Assembly: GCF_030372065.1 (NCBI RefSeq)
Contig: NZ_JAUDEA010000010.1
Span: forward strand, 1 to 64,000
Reading direction: 5' to 3'
From: Thermophilibacter provencensis
GTDB lineage: Bacteria > Actinomycetota > Coriobacteriia > Coriobacteriales > Atopobiaceae
DNA length: 64,000 nucleotides
Shown: positions 43,305 through 52,466 of the stretch, one piece after another
Layout of the letters: each line of letters begins with the position of its first letter
How positions within the stretch are numbered: position 1 is the first letter of the stretch
Notes under the pieces: generated by a model
The model's input: only the letters and a program-made list of their open reading frames with translations
What the model was told of the DNA's origin: nothing
Databases searched by the model: none
Position numbers and translations under genes: made by a program

Positions 43305-44357
43305 TCACACAAAGAGGTCCGGCACCATGTCCGTGGCGCGACCGTGCCAGAGCAGCGAGAGCAGGCGTGCCTGGGCGCAGACGAGCGCGACGTTTTGCGA
43401 GCGTATGGGAACGAGCATCGAGCGCACGTGGCTCCCCATGGGACGCGCCACGCTCACCGCCAGGCGCGCGTGCTCGGTGCCGAGCATGGCCGAGACGACC
43501 CTTCTCTGCTCCGCCGCGCTCGAGCCGGCGCGGGAGCCGCACACCTCCTCGACGCACGCCACGAGCTGCTCCACGTAGCGGTTCTGCAGGGTGCCCATGC
43601 TCGCGGCGTCGCCATCGAGCCCCCAGTGCCGGTAGAGGCCCAGCAGCACGTTGTGCTCGCGCTCCAGGCGCAGGTAGCTGTTGGGCACGCCCCCAATGCG
43701 GCGCGGGGGAACGAGCGCCCGCTCAACGCGGCAGCACTCCCCCGAGAGCACGCCGACGCGCTCCACGTCCCTTAGGACGCCGGCCACAAAGGCGTGGTCG
43801 GTCTGCGGGTCCGCCGAGAAGCGCGCGCCGCACGACGTCACCCACGCGCGCGAGAAGAGCTTGGCGCTTGCGGGGAGGAGCTGCCCCGAGGAGAGCAGCC
43901 GCCAGGAGTCTGCCCGGAAGTCGTGCTGGGTGGGATAGGAGACGTCCTCCGTGGCCACCGCGCGCTCGCCGAGCGGGGTGCCGCGGTCCGAGAGGGCGAG
44001 GGTGAACCCACCGATGACGAGGTCGAGGGACTTGTCGCTCGCCAGCGCGAGCATCGCGGAGAGCATCGTCGGGCGCATGACGGCATCGGGGTCCATCACC
44101 GCGAGGTACGTGCCGCGCGCACGTTCCAGGGCGAGGTCGAGCCCCTCCTGGCGGCTGCACGCGCCGGCGCGGACCACCTCGACCCTGATGTCGCGCTCGG
44201 ACATGGTCTCGAGCTGGCGCAGCGTGGAGTCCGAGGACCCGGCGTCCACTACGATGAGCTCGAGGTTTCTGAGGGTCTGGTTCTGGATGCTCTCGACGGC
44301 GCGCCGCACGGTCTTCTCGGCATCATGGGCAACCATGAGCACCGATACGTCCGGCAT
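43305..44357 (-). CDS. Family 2 glycosyltransferase
   Basis: About 350 residues. The GT-A part has VSVLMVAHDAEKTVRRAVES at the N-terminus, VVDAGSSDSTLRQL near 35, and AVMDPDAVMRP near 85, where the family metal-binding DxD sits. Start at ATG 44357 because the family N-terminus begins there; GTG 44390 is the alternative and neither has a strong ribosome site. It converges on the glycosyltransferase gene at 42165. Confidence 0.85.
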   Translation of the reverse strand: MPDVSVLMVAHDAEKTVRRAVESIQNQTLRNLELIVVDAGSSDSTLRQLETMSERDIRVEVVRAGACSRQEGLDLALERARGTYLAVMDPDAVMRPTMLSAMLALASDKSLDLVIGGFTLALSDRGTPLGERAVATEDVSYPTQHDFRADSWRLLSSGQLLPASAKLFSRAWVTSCGARFSADPQTDHAFVAGVLRDVERVGVLSGECCRVERALVPPRRIGGVPNSYLRLEREHNVLLGLYRHWGLDGDAASMGTLQNRYVEQLVACVEEVCGSRAGSSAAEQRRVVSAMLGTEHARLAVSVARPMGSHVRSMLVPIRSQNVALVCAQARLLSLLWHGRATDMVPDLFV

Positions 44358-44487
44358 TGTTGGCGTGAAATGCGGCACCGCCCGCACCATCCCATCTTGA
44401 GAAACCGCGCGTCAGAGCACAGTTCCAAGAGTATCAGCGCGCGGGGCGCACAAAGCGCTCGCCGCCCTCCTCGGCAAAATGAGCACA

Positions 44488-45270
44488 CTAGGCGGCGGGG
44501 GCGAGAAGCCCCAGGGCAAGCCCGAGCTGGGCGCGGTCGATCACCTGGTAGCCGGTCTCGGTGACGTTGCCCTCATCGTCGGTTGTGGTCTCGGGAACGA
44601 GGGGCGCGTCCGTTGCGGAGAGGCCCGCCGCCCCAACGGACGCGATCTTCTCGGCAAGGGCGAGAAGATCCTCGGCGTTGCAGTCCGTCCTCATGGCGGA
44701 GAGCAGCCCCGCGGCACTTCTCAGCAGCTCGTCCGCGCTTGTCCCCGCGGCGGCGGCCACCTCCGAGAGGACGTTGTCCGTTGCCACGATGACGTGCGAG
44801 AGGCTCACGTTTGCCGCGCTCGCAACGGGCTCCACCACGGCGGCCGCGCCCTCGGCGGAGAAGAGCTCGGAGAGCGTGGTGGGCGTCTCGGAGCTACCGA
44901 CTCGCGCGTCAAGCGGGACGTTTGCGAGACTCGCCGTGCCCTGCGTCGTGTTTATCGCCAGAATCTGGGCGGACTCGAGCGACGCGCCCTCGTCGAGCGA
45001 GCTTGCCGTGAGGAGCAGCACGCACTCGTGCTCGTCTGCCGAGGCGGCGTAGCCCCCGTCGGGGACCACGAAGGAGCCCTGGTCGGCCACGGCGTCAACG
45101 AGGAACGAGTCCTCCAGGTGGCTCTCGAGCGTCGCGCGCGTCCAGGCAAGGTAGCCAATCGCCGCCGCCCCCGCCAGGACCACGACGCACACCACGGCGC
45201 CCACGGCGCTCCTCAGCGCGCTTGGCCGCGGCACGTCGCTCCGCTCGAACCTCTCGCGCCTCCTTGCCAT
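44488..45270 (-). CDS. Membrane-anchored LCP-like protein, degenerate
   Basis: A 260-residue protein with a basic N-terminus, one transmembrane helix (about 18-40) and an extracellular domain that follows the LCP layout in shortened form (AQILAINTTQGTASLANVPL DARVG near 100, then LSELFSAEGAAAVVEPVASA). The Arg/Asp residues that bind the pyrophosphate lipid in active LCP proteins (SRHxxx-R...NQR) are not seen. It may be a regulatory or non-catalytic relative, and its place in a glycosyltransferase cluster fits an envelope role. Confidence 0.6.
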   Translation of the reverse strand: MARRRERFERSDVPRPSALRSAVGAVVCVVVLAGAAAIGYLAWTRATLESHLEDSFLVDAVADQGSFVVPDGGYAASADEHECVLLLTASSLDEGASLESAQILAINTTQGTASLANVPLDARVGSSETPTTLSELFSAEGAAAVVEPVASAANVSLSHVIVATDNVLSEVAAAAGTSADELLRSAAGLLSAMRTDCNAEDLLALAEKIASVGAAGLSATDAPLVPETTTDDEGNVTETGYQVIDRAQLGLALGLLAPAA

Positions 45271-45294
45271 GGAACGCCCCCTTTCAGCAGCCCT

Positions 45295-46200
45295 TTAGAA
45301 CAGGATACCCAAGGCGCCCGCAAAAAGACCCACCGCAACGGCCACGCCGTAGACAAAGGCGGTGATGATCGCGTTTTGGCCCGCGCTCGCGTTGGTGCGC
45401 CACAGCACGAGCAGGCCCACCCCGCCCGAGGCGAGAAGCCCCGCGAGCATGGGACCGGTGGCAAGGACGCCGTCGAGGTAGAGCTCCGTGACGGCAACGC
45501 TGGCACCGCAGTTGGGAATCAGCCCGATGAGCGCGGCAAGAAACGTTGCGCGCACGGGGTGGTTGGCGAGCAGCGCGCCCAGGGCGTCCTGACCCACGTA
45601 CTCGATGATCAGGCCAAAGACGAAGGTGACCACAAAGATGAAGAAGGTCACCTGGGCGGTGTGCACGAGGGCGGAGCGCACGATGGCCCAGCGGCCGTGA
45701 CCGTGCTCGTGGCCGTGGTCGTTGGCGTCGTCGTCACAGTGGCAGTGCTCGCGCTCGCAGAGCTCGTGGATGTGCAGGTGGCCGTCGCCGGCACGGTGCC
45801 AGGCGCGCAGGGCAACGTCAACGAGCAGGCCGACCGCAACGCCCACGACCACCTTGACGGCCATGATCGCCAGCATGCGCGTCACGGGCTCCTGATGGGC
45901 AAGAAACACGGGCACCATCTCGTCCGAGGTGGAGAGGATCACCGCCACGAGCGTGCCCGCCGTCACCACGCGCCCCGCGTAGAGGGTGGCCGCCATGGCG
46001 GAGAAGCCGCACTGGGGAAGCGCGCCGAGAAGGGAGCCCACCACGGGCCCGGCCTTGCCGGAGCGCTCCACCGCGGCCTGCACGTGGGCGCTGGCGGAGT
46101 GCTCGATGGCCTCCATGGCGAGGTAGGTCAGAAACAGAAACGGAACGAGCGCCAGCGTGTCAAAGAAGCTGTGCTCGAGCACATGCAGCAGAAGGTCCAA
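45295..46200 (-). CDS. Putative 10-TM heavy-metal exporter (ArsP_2-like)
   Basis: A 301-residue membrane protein with an internal duplication. The two halves carry matching reentrant-type motifs, GALPQCGFSA near residue 58 and GLIPNCGASVAV near 220, which fit the PF11449 family annotated as heavy-metal or manganese exporters. The loop between them is rich in His, Asp and Cys (HELCEREHCHCDDDANDHGH), a likely metal-sensing or binding site. The metal is unknown. Confidence 0.8.
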   Translation of the reverse strand: MDLLLHVLEHSFFDTLALVPFLFLTYLAMEAIEHSASAHVQAAVERSGKAGPVVGSLLGALPQCGFSAMAATLYAGRVVTAGTLVAVILSTSDEMVPVFLAHQEPVTRMLAIMAVKVVVGVAVGLLVDVALRAWHRAGDGHLHIHELCEREHCHCDDDANDHGHEHGHGRWAIVRSALVHTAQVTFFIFVVTFVFGLIIEYVGQDALGALLANHPVRATFLAALIGLIPNCGASVAVTELYLDGVLATGPMLAGLLASGGVGLLVLWRTNASAGQNAIITAFVYGVAVAVGLFAGALGILF

Positions 46201-46225
46201 GTTGTTGCCTCCAGGGTGAGACGCC

Positions 46226-47029
46226 CTACTCCCAGGGCGTCAGCAGGTTCTCGGGGTATTCTACCCCCACGAAGGTGAGTCCTTTCGCGGGCGCGCAGGG
46301 GCCGGCGGCGGCGCGGTCGCGCGCCGCGAGCACCTCTGCCACCCAGGACGGGTCCCGATGGCCGCGGCCCACCTCCACGAGCGTGCCCGCTATGGTGCGC
46401 ACCATGTTGTGGAGGAAGGCGTTTCCGGTGATGTCTATGGCCACAAGCTCCTCGCCCGCCTCCTCGGCGCGCCGGACGTCGAGCGCTCCCACAAAGCGGC
46501 AGGTGGGCTTATCGACCGCGGAGATGGCCTTGCAGAAGCTCTTGAAGTCGTGCTCGCCGACGAGCGTGCGTGCGGCGGCGGACATGGCGTCAACGTCGAG
46601 CGCGCCCCGATACCACCACGCGTGGTCCCAGGCCAGGACGGGCCGAGCCTCGGAGGTGGCGATTCGATACCGATAGCTGCGGCTCAGGGCGTCAAAGCGC
46701 GCCGAGAAGCCCGCGGGGGCGCGGTAGAGCCCGCGGATGGAGATGTCGTCCGGCGTGAGCGCCACGAGCGAGCGCGTGAGGCGGGCGCCCGGGAGCTCAA
46801 GCTCGTCCACACCCATGGGCACGCTCACGTACTGAGAGAGGGCGTGGACCCCCGCGTCCGTTCTGCCGGCACAGGCGAGCTCACACGGGCGGCGCAGCGC
46901 GGTCTCCAGCGCGCGCCGCAGCTCGCCGGCCACGGTGCGCACGCCGCCCGGCTGCTCCGCAAAGCCGGCAAAGTCCGCCCCACGGTAGCCGAGCCGTATG
47001 ACCAGCGTTGCGCCTTCGCTTTCGGACAT
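46226..47029 (-). CDS. truA: tRNA pseudouridine(38-40) synthase
   Basis: A 267-residue enzyme modifying the tRNA anticodon stem-loop. The catalytic Asp is in CAGRTDAGVHALSQ (D near residue 58); SFCKAISAVDKPTCR and GNAFLHNMVRTIAGTLVEVG are family signatures. The length is normal. The ATG at 47029 has AAGGAGGAAC upstream. It follows ecfT, as in the widespread rplQ-ecfA-ecfT-truA order, here with a 145-bp gap containing repeats. Confidence 0.96.
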   Translation of the reverse strand: MSESEGATLVIRLGYRGADFAGFAEQPGGVRTVAGELRRALETALRRPCELACAGRTDAGVHALSQYVSVPMGVDELELPGARLTRSLVALTPDDISIRGLYRAPAGFSARFDALSRSYRYRIATSEARPVLAWDHAWWYRGALDVDAMSAAARTLVGEHDFKSFCKAISAVDKPTCRFVGALDVRRAEEAGEELVAIDITGNAFLHNMVRTIAGTLVEVGRGHRDPSWVAEVLAARDRAAAGPCAPAKGLTFVGVEYPENLLTPWE

Positions 47030-47060
47030 GGGTTCCTCCTTCGCACCCTAGGGTAACACG

Positions 47061-47174
47061 CGTCCGCGCGCCGCCCGCACTTCTCGCCGTTCCAAACCGT
47101 CCGCACGCCGCCCGTTCTTCTCGTTGGGGCGAGTTGTGGACGTTTCCGGGGCGCAAACCGTTCGCGAGCCGCCC
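47061..47174. repeat. Three spaced GC-rich repeats between ecfT and truA
   Basis: Copies of CGTCCGC(G/A)CGCCGCCCG begin at 47061, 47098 and 47159 (the last diverged); the first two are followed by CTTCTCG. They fill the gap within an otherwise tight operon. The function is unknown. Confidence 0.45.
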
Positions 47175-47933
47175 CTATAGGAGCGCCGCCGCCACGGCCC
47201 ATGCCACCGCGCCGATAAGCACCACCAACTCGCGGCGCGCCAGCGGGCCGAGAAGTGCGGTCTGCTCGCCGGTGTAGCAGCGGTCCGTCATGGCACTCGC
47301 CAGCTCGTCCGCCCGGCGGAAGAGGCCCACCACAAGCGGCACCAGGACCTGTCCCCAGCCCCGCAGGCGGCGCAGCGGCCCACCCTCGTCGAGCAGGGCG
47401 CCGCGAGCGCGCTGGGCGCAGCGGATCCGGTCAACCTCCTCAACCGTGAGCGGAATGAACCGCAGCGCCACGGAGGCGGACATCGCAATGGCGCCCACGG
47501 GCACGCCCACACGACGAAGCGGCGCCATGAGGGCCGCCAGGCCGTCCGCGATAGCGGGGGGCGGCGTCGTGGACGAGAAGGACAGCGCAAAACCCACCAC
47601 CAGCGCAATCCGGCACACCACGAGCGCGCCCCTTACCAGGCCGTCGGGCGAGAAGCCCGGCTGGCCCACGAGCACGAGCGCGTTGGAGGCAACCGAGAGC
47701 GCGAGAACGACCGCGGCCGGGCGCAGCCCCATGAGCACCGTTGCCGGGGAGGTCCTGCTCGCCACGAGGGCGGCGGCAAGGCCTACGGTCATCATGAGCA
47801 GGCCCAACGGGGCGGGGGCGGCAAAGGTTGCCACCGTGGCCACGAGGAGCATCATGAGCTTGACCCGCGGGTCAAGGCGGTGCAGAGGGGTGCTGCCCGG
47901 GGCGTAGGCGCCCGGGACGCGCGGCCTAAGCAT
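47175..47933 (-). CDS. ecfT: ECF transporter energy-coupling membrane protein EcfT
   Basis: A 252-residue integral membrane protein with about five or six helices. The coupling-helix region RCAQRARGALLDEGG near residue 172 contains the Ala-Arg-Gly motif that docks on the ATPases. The ATG at 47933 overlaps the end of the ATPase gene. It shares the module with the fused ATPase and would serve vitamin S-components encoded elsewhere. Confidence 0.92.
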   Translation of the reverse strand: MLRPRVPGAYAPGSTPLHRLDPRVKLMMLLVATVATFAAPAPLGLLMMTVGLAAALVASRTSPATVLMGLRPAAVVLALSVASNALVLVGQPGFSPDGLVRGALVVCRIALVVGFALSFSSTTPPPAIADGLAALMAPLRRVGVPVGAIAMSASVALRFIPLTVEEVDRIRCAQRARGALLDEGGPLRRLRGWGQVLVPLVVGLFRRADELASAMTDRCYTGEQTALLGPLARRELVVLIGAVAWAVAAALL

Positions 47934-49488
47934 GCTCCGCTCCCCCCTCGAGCTCCGCGCGAAGCTCCACCATGAACGGGGCCTCAAGGCCCACCGCCAC
48001 GAAGAGCTCCGGACTCGAGGCGGCAACGTGCGCCTCAACCTGCTGGACCACGGCACCGTCTCTCAGAAACGCGACGCTCGTGGCCTCCTCCAGCCACTCG
48101 CCCGCATCATGGGTGACAAGGACCACGGGGTCGCCGCCCTCAACGAGGCCGTGCACCAGGCGGCGAAGCTCAGCGCGCGAGGGGCCATCGAGACCCGCCG
48201 TTGGCTCGTCAAAGACGTAGGCTCCCGACTCGCACGCAACAACGCCTGCCAGCGCCACGCGGCGCATCTGCCCTCCGGAGAGATCAAACGGGGAGCGGTC
48301 AAAGAGCTCCTCCCCCACGCCAAGCCTCGCCGCCGCAGCACGCACCGCCGCGTCCACGTCGCGCTCGGAGGCACCCCGCGCGCGGGGGCCGTAGGCAATG
48401 TCGTCGTAGACGGTCTCGCAGAAGAGCTGGTCACCAGGACGCTGAAAGGCAAGCCCCACGCGCCCGGCACGGACGGGTCGCCCGTCGAGCAGGACGTCTC
48501 CGGCGTCGGGGCTCATCACACCCGCCAGCAGGCGCGCAAGCGTGGTCTTTCCGGAGCCGGAGGGGCCAAGCACAAGCGTAAGGCCACGCAAATCGAGGGA
48601 GACATCCCTGAGGCTAAAATGCGAACCTCGCGCGAAGGCCATTTTGGAGGCCAAAAAGGGTCGGAAAAGCGCCTTCGTGTGAGATTGCCCAAAGGCACAA
48701 GCGTCCTCACGGACCAAATAACGTGCCACGGCGTGCGGTTCCGGCCGCAAGTCCAGGGAAAGCCCCCGCCGCGCGGCAATGCTGAGGGCGCGCGCAACGG
48801 AATCCTCGCCAAATCCGGCGCGGGCGCGCGCATCGTCGCTCTTAAGGAGCTCCCGCGGTGTGCCCTGCCACGCAACGCGGCCGCCCTCCATCACGACGGC
48901 CCGCGCGGCGCCAAAGAGCGCGAGCGGGTCATGCGCTATCTCGAGCACGCCAACGCCGCTGCCAACGAGCCGCTCAACAACCTCGTTGACGCGCCCGCGG
49001 GCAGCCACGTCCAGATGTGCTCCAACCTCATCGAGCACAAGGTAGCGCGGACGCATGGCAAGGACGCCGGCAATCGCCACAAGCTGCTGCTGACCGCCGG
49101 AGAGCTCTGAGGTCGCACGATTGCGCAGCTCACCAATGCCACAGGCGTCGAGCGCCTCGTCAACGCGCCGCAGGACCTCCTCACGAGAAAGGCCAAGGTT
49201 GCGCGGGCCAAAGGCCACCTCGTCCAAGACGACGGAGCTCACGATCTGGTTGCGCGGGTCCTGCCGCACGTAACCCACCAGACGGGCCAGGCCATCGGTG
49301 CGGCCGTCCACCAGCACGTTGCCCGAGGTGGGCTCGAGCGAGCCGTTAAGCAGGCGCGACAGCGTGGACTTGCCCGATCCATTGGCACCGAGAAGAACCA
49401 CGCGCTCCCCGGCCCCAACGCTCAGCGAGACATGGTCGAGCACGTCCCCCTCCCCGTACGAGAAGCACGCGTCGCTCACCTCGATCAT
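47926..49488 (-). CDS. ECF transporter ATPase, two ABC domains fused
   Basis: A 520-residue protein with two complete ABC ATPase halves. In half 1 Walker A is GANGSGKST near residue 34, the signature is LSGGQQQL near 128 and Walker B is YLVLDEV. In half 2 Walker A is GPSGSGKTT near 308, the signature is DLSGGQMRRV near 405 and Walker B is AYVFDEP. Most bacteria encode EcfA1 and EcfA2 separately. In half 1 the residue after Walker B Glu and the switch His (EIAHDP) are present. It follows the rplQ terminator. Confidence 0.93.
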   Translation of the reverse strand: MIEVSDACFSYGEGDVLDHVSLSVGAGERVVLLGANGSGKSTLSRLLNGSLEPTSGNVLVDGRTDGLARLVGYVRQDPRNQIVSSVVLDEVAFGPRNLGLSREEVLRRVDEALDACGIGELRNRATSELSGGQQQLVAIAGVLAMRPRYLVLDEVGAHLDVAARGRVNEVVERLVGSGVGVLEIAHDPLALFGAARAVVMEGGRVAWQGTPRELLKSDDARARAGFGEDSVARALSIAARRGLSLDLRPEPHAVARYLVREDACAFGQSHTKALFRPFLASKMAFARGSHFSLRDVSLDLRGLTLVLGPSGSGKTTLARLLAGVMSPDAGDVLLDGRPVRAGRVGLAFQRPGDQLFCETVYDDIAYGPRARGASERDVDAAVRAAAARLGVGEELFDRSPFDLSGGQMRRVALAGVVACESGAYVFDEPTAGLDGPSRAELRRLVHGLVEGGDPVVLVTHDAGEWLEEATSVAFLRDGAVVQQVEAHVAASSPELFVAVGLEAPFMVELRAELEGGAEHA

Positions 49489-49504
49489 GTCCCACCTCCT
49501 TACG

Positions 49505-49532
49505 AAAAAGGCCCCGGCACGTGGCCGGGGCC
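49505..49532 (-). terminator. Rho-independent terminator after rplQ
   Basis: A perfect 9-bp stem GGCCCCGGC/GCCGGGGCC with a CACGT loop is followed on the minus strand by TTTTT. It separates the ribosomal operon from the ECF genes, which may still receive read-through. Confidence 0.9.
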
Positions 49533-49557
49533 CAAAGAGTCAACGAAAGGCCCGATG

Positions 49558-50064
49558 TTACTCGGCGCTCTCCTCGGTGGCCTCCTCAGCGGCGGTCTCC
49601 TCGGCAGGAGCCTCCTCCTCGGCCTTGGGCTCCTCGACGGGAGCCTCCTCGACCTTGGTGACGGTGGCCTTGGGGGCGGCCTTCTTGGCCTTGGCCTTCA
49701 CGGGCTCGGTGACGAGCTCCATGATCACGATCTCGGCGGCGTCGCCCTTGCGGGGGCCGAGCTTCATGATACGGGTGTAACCGCCGTTGCGGTCGGCCCA
49801 CATGCCCTGAGCGGCCTTCTCAAAGACCTCGCGGACGATGTCCTTGTCGCCAACCTTGGCGATGGCGAGACGACGGCTCGCGATGTCGCCCTTCTTGGCC
49901 CAGGTGATGACCTTGTCAACGTCGCCGCGGATGGCCTTGGCGCGAACGTCGATGGTCTTGATGCGGTCGTTCTCAAACAGGGCGCGGACAAGGCTCTTCT
50001 TCATGGCCTTGGTGTGGCTCGCGTCGGTGCCGAGCTTCATGCCCCTCTTCTTGTTGTGTCGCAT
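49558..50064 (-). CDS. rplQ: 50S ribosomal protein L17
   Basis: A 168-residue protein, last gene of the alpha operon. The conserved core (MRHNKKRGMKLG through GPRKGDAAEIVIMEL) takes about 118 residues. About 48 extra residues rich in Ala, Glu and Lys form an acidic tail not found in the short L17 of many bacteria. It binds 23S rRNA near the exit tunnel. Confidence 0.97.
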   Translation of the reverse strand: MRHNKKRGMKLGTDASHTKAMKKSLVRALFENDRIKTIDVRAKAIRGDVDKVITWAKKGDIASRRLAIAKVGDKDIVREVFEKAAQGMWADRNGGYTRIMKLGPRKGDAAEIVIMELVTEPVKAKAKKAAPKATVTKVEEAPVEEPKAEEEAPAEETAAEEATEESAE

Positions 50065-50094
50065 TTCTTGCTTCTCCTAAATCCGGCGGCGCGC

Positions 50095-51036
50095 CTAGGC
50101 CTTGAGGGACAGGCCCATGGACTCGAGCTTGTCCTTGACTTCCTCGATGGACTTGACGCCAAAGTTTCTGATGTTGAGAAGGTCGTTCTCGGAGAACTCG
50201 ACGAGCTGGCGCACGGAGTGGATGCCAGCGCGCTTGAGGCAGTTGTAGGAGCGGACGGAGAGGTCCAGGTCCTCGATCTGCTTGTCAAGCTCGATGTTGT
50301 CCTCCACGGTGCCCGCGGCAAAAATCGAGGAGTCCTCGACGGGCTCGTCCTCGTCGGTCAGGCTCATGAACGCAGCCATGTGCTGGTTGATGATGTTGGC
50401 GGCCTCGACGACGGCCTCACGCGGGGTGATGGAGCCGTTGGTCTCGACCTCGAGCACGAGGCGGTCGTAGTCCGTGTGACGGCCAACGCGGCAGGCCTCG
50501 ACGGCCTTGGCGCAGCGGCGCACGGGCGAGTAGAGCGAGTCGACGTGAATGATCCCGATGGGGTCGTTCTCGCGCTCGTTGTCCTCGCCGGACACGTAGC
50601 CGCGGCCCACGCCGATGCGCATCCTCATAGTGAGGTGGGAGCCGGCGCCGAGCGTGCAGATGACGTGCTCGGGGTTGACGAGCTCAAACTCGGCGGGAAT
50701 CTCGAAGTCGCCGCCGGTGACGGTGCAGGGGCCGTCCACGGAGATGGACGCCTCGGCCTCGTCGCCGATGCCCATGGAGCGGAAGACCAGGCCCTTGACG
50801 TTGAGCACGATGTCGGTGACGTCCTCGTAGACGCCCTCGACGGTGGTGAACTCGTGCTGAACGCCATCGATCTGGATGGCCTCGACCGCAGCGCCCGAGA
50901 GCGAGGACAGCAGGACGCGGCGCAGGGAGTTGCCCAGCGTGTCACCATAGCCACGCTCGAGCGGCTCGGCGCTCACGCGGGCGAGGTTGTCGCTTATCTC
51001 CTCGACCGACACCTGGGGTCGGATGAATTCGGACAT
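50095..51036 (-). CDS. rpoA: RNA polymerase alpha subunit
   Basis: A 313-residue subunit. The N-terminal assembly domain (GYGDTLGNSLRRVLLSSLSG near residue 30) organises beta and beta'. A linker leads to the C-terminal domain (RSYNCLKRAGIHSVRQLVE, then NIRNFGVKSIEEVKDKL), which contacts UP elements and activators. ATG 51036 has GGAGG upstream; the extra open codons before it are not family sequence. Confidence 0.97.
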   Translation of the reverse strand: MSEFIRPQVSVEEISDNLARVSAEPLERGYGDTLGNSLRRVLLSSLSGAAVEAIQIDGVQHEFTTVEGVYEDVTDIVLNVKGLVFRSMGIGDEAEASISVDGPCTVTGGDFEIPAEFELVNPEHVICTLGAGSHLTMRMRIGVGRGYVSGEDNERENDPIGIIHVDSLYSPVRRCAKAVEACRVGRHTDYDRLVLEVETNGSITPREAVVEAANIINQHMAAFMSLTDEDEPVEDSSIFAAGTVEDNIELDKQIEDLDLSVRSYNCLKRAGIHSVRQLVEFSENDLLNIRNFGVKSIEEVKDKLESMGLSLKA

Positions 51037-51060
51037 TGCTACCTCCAAATCTGGTCGGGC

Positions 51061-51654
51061 TTACTTGGAGTAGAGCTCGACGATCAGCTGCGCGTCAATG
51101 TCAAGGTCAATCTGGTCGCGCGTGGGGAGCTGGAGGACGGTGCCCTTGAGCTTCTCGATGTCCACCTCGAGCCAGGCGGGAACGGCCATGTGCTCGGAGG
51201 AGATGAGGGCCTCCTTGATGGGGAGAAGGTCCTTGGCCTTGTCGGCCACGGCAATGACGTCGCCGGACTTCACCTGGTAGGAGGGGATGTCGACGCGCTT
51301 GCCGTTCACGGTGATGTGGCCGTGGCGGACGGTCTGGCGGGCCTCCTTGCGGGTGCGGGCAAAGCCGAGACGGAAGACGACGTTGTCAAGACGGCACTCG
51401 AGGATGCTCATCAGGTTGTCGCCGGTGATGCCCTCGCGCTTCATGGCGAGGACGTAGTAGTGACGGAACTGCTTCTCGAGAACGCCGTAGATGAACTTGG
51501 CCTTCTGCTTCTCGCGAAGCTGCATGCCGTACTCGCTCTCCTGGCGACGACGACGCCTGGGCTCGCGGTTGGAGGTCTTGTTGATGCCCATCACGACGGG
51601 GTCGATGCCGAGCTGACGGCACCTCTTGAGGACCGGGGTCCTATCGATAGCCAT
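51061..51654 (-). CDS. rpsD: 30S ribosomal protein S4
   Basis: A 197-residue primary 16S rRNA-binding protein. It has the S4 RNA-binding domain (RLDNVVFRLGFARTRKEARQ, then VRHGHITVNGKRVDIPSY). The N-terminus lacks the zinc-binding Cys set seen in some bacterial S4. It lies 24 bp upstream of rpoA in the alpha operon and probably regulates it, as in other bacteria. Confidence 0.97.
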   Translation of the reverse strand: MAIDRTPVLKRCRQLGIDPVVMGINKTSNREPRRRRRQESEYGMQLREKQKAKFIYGVLEKQFRHYYVLAMKREGITGDNLMSILECRLDNVVFRLGFARTRKEARQTVRHGHITVNGKRVDIPSYQVKSGDVIAVADKAKDLLPIKEALISSEHMAVPAWLEVDIEKLKGTVLQLPTRDQIDLDIDAQLIVELYSK

Positions 51655-51669
51655 TGATATTCCTCCTAG

Positions 51670-52071
51670 CTACACGCGGCGACGCTTGCTCAGACGGCAA
51701 CCGTTGTGCGCGATGGGGGTCTTGTCCTGGATGCCCGAAACCTCGAGGCCGGCGGCCTGGAGGGAACGGATGGCGGTCTCGCGACCGGAGCCGGGGCCCT
51801 TCACGAAGACGGCGACCTTGTGCAGGCCGTGCTCCATGGCCGCCTTGGCAGCGGCCTCGGCGGCGAGCTGCGCGGCAAACGGCGTGGACTTGCGGGAGCC
51901 CTTGAAGCCGACGGTGCCACCGGACTGCCAGGAGATCACGTTGCCCTGGGGGTCGGTAATCGAGACGATCGTGTTGTTGAACGTGCTCTTGATGTGGGCC
52001 TGGCCCACGGCGATGTTCTTGCGCTCGGAGCGGCGCACGCGGGTGGTGCGCTGGTTCTTCTTCTGCGGCAT
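51670..52071 (-). CDS. rpsK: 30S ribosomal protein S11
   Basis: A 133-residue platform protein. The conserved core [20 protein letters not shown] and the C-terminal [17 protein letters not shown] are typical. It follows rpsM by 10 bp in the alpha operon. Confidence 0.97.
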   Translation of the reverse strand: MPQKKNQRTTRVRRSERKNIAVGQAHIKSTFNNTIVSITDPQGNVISWQSGGTVGFKGSRKSTPFAAQLAAEAAAKAAMEHGLHKVAVFVKGPGSGRETAIRSLQAAGLEVSGIQDKTPIAHNGCRLSKRRRV

Positions 52072-52081
52072 TGTCTACTCC

Positions 52082-52453
52082 CTAGCCCCTCTTCTTGGCA
52101 CCGATCTGACGCTTCTTGCCCTTGCGGGTGCGAGCGTTGGTGTGGGTGCGCTGACCGTGGACAGGAAGGCCCTTGCGGTGACGGAGGCCGCGGTAGCAGC
52201 CGATCTCCATCAGACGGGCGGTGTTCTGACGCACCTCGCGGCGAAGGTCGCCCTCGGTGGTGTAGTTGGCGTCAATGAAGTCACGGATCTTCGTGACCTC
52301 GTCCTCGGTGAGGTCCTTGACGCGGGTATCGGGGTTGACGCCGGTCTCCGCGCAGATCTTGGTGGCGCGGGTCTGACCGATGCCGTAGATGTAAGTGAGT
52401 CCGATCTCAACGCGCTTCTCGCGCGGCAGATCGACGCCGTTAATACGGGGCAC
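52082..52453 (-). CDS. rpsM: 30S ribosomal protein S13
   Basis: A 123-residue head protein contacting P-site tRNA and the 50S subunit. It starts [20 protein letters not shown] and has the [20 protein letters not shown] signature with a basic tail. The length is normal. Confidence 0.98.
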   Translation of the reverse strand: MPRINGVDLPREKRVEIGLTYIYGIGQTRATKICAETGVNPDTRVKDLTEDEVTKIRDFIDANYTTEGDLRREVRQNTARLMEIGCYRGLRHRKGLPVHGQRTHTNARTRKGKKRQIGAKKRG

Positions 52454-52466
52454 TGGAGCTCCTTCC

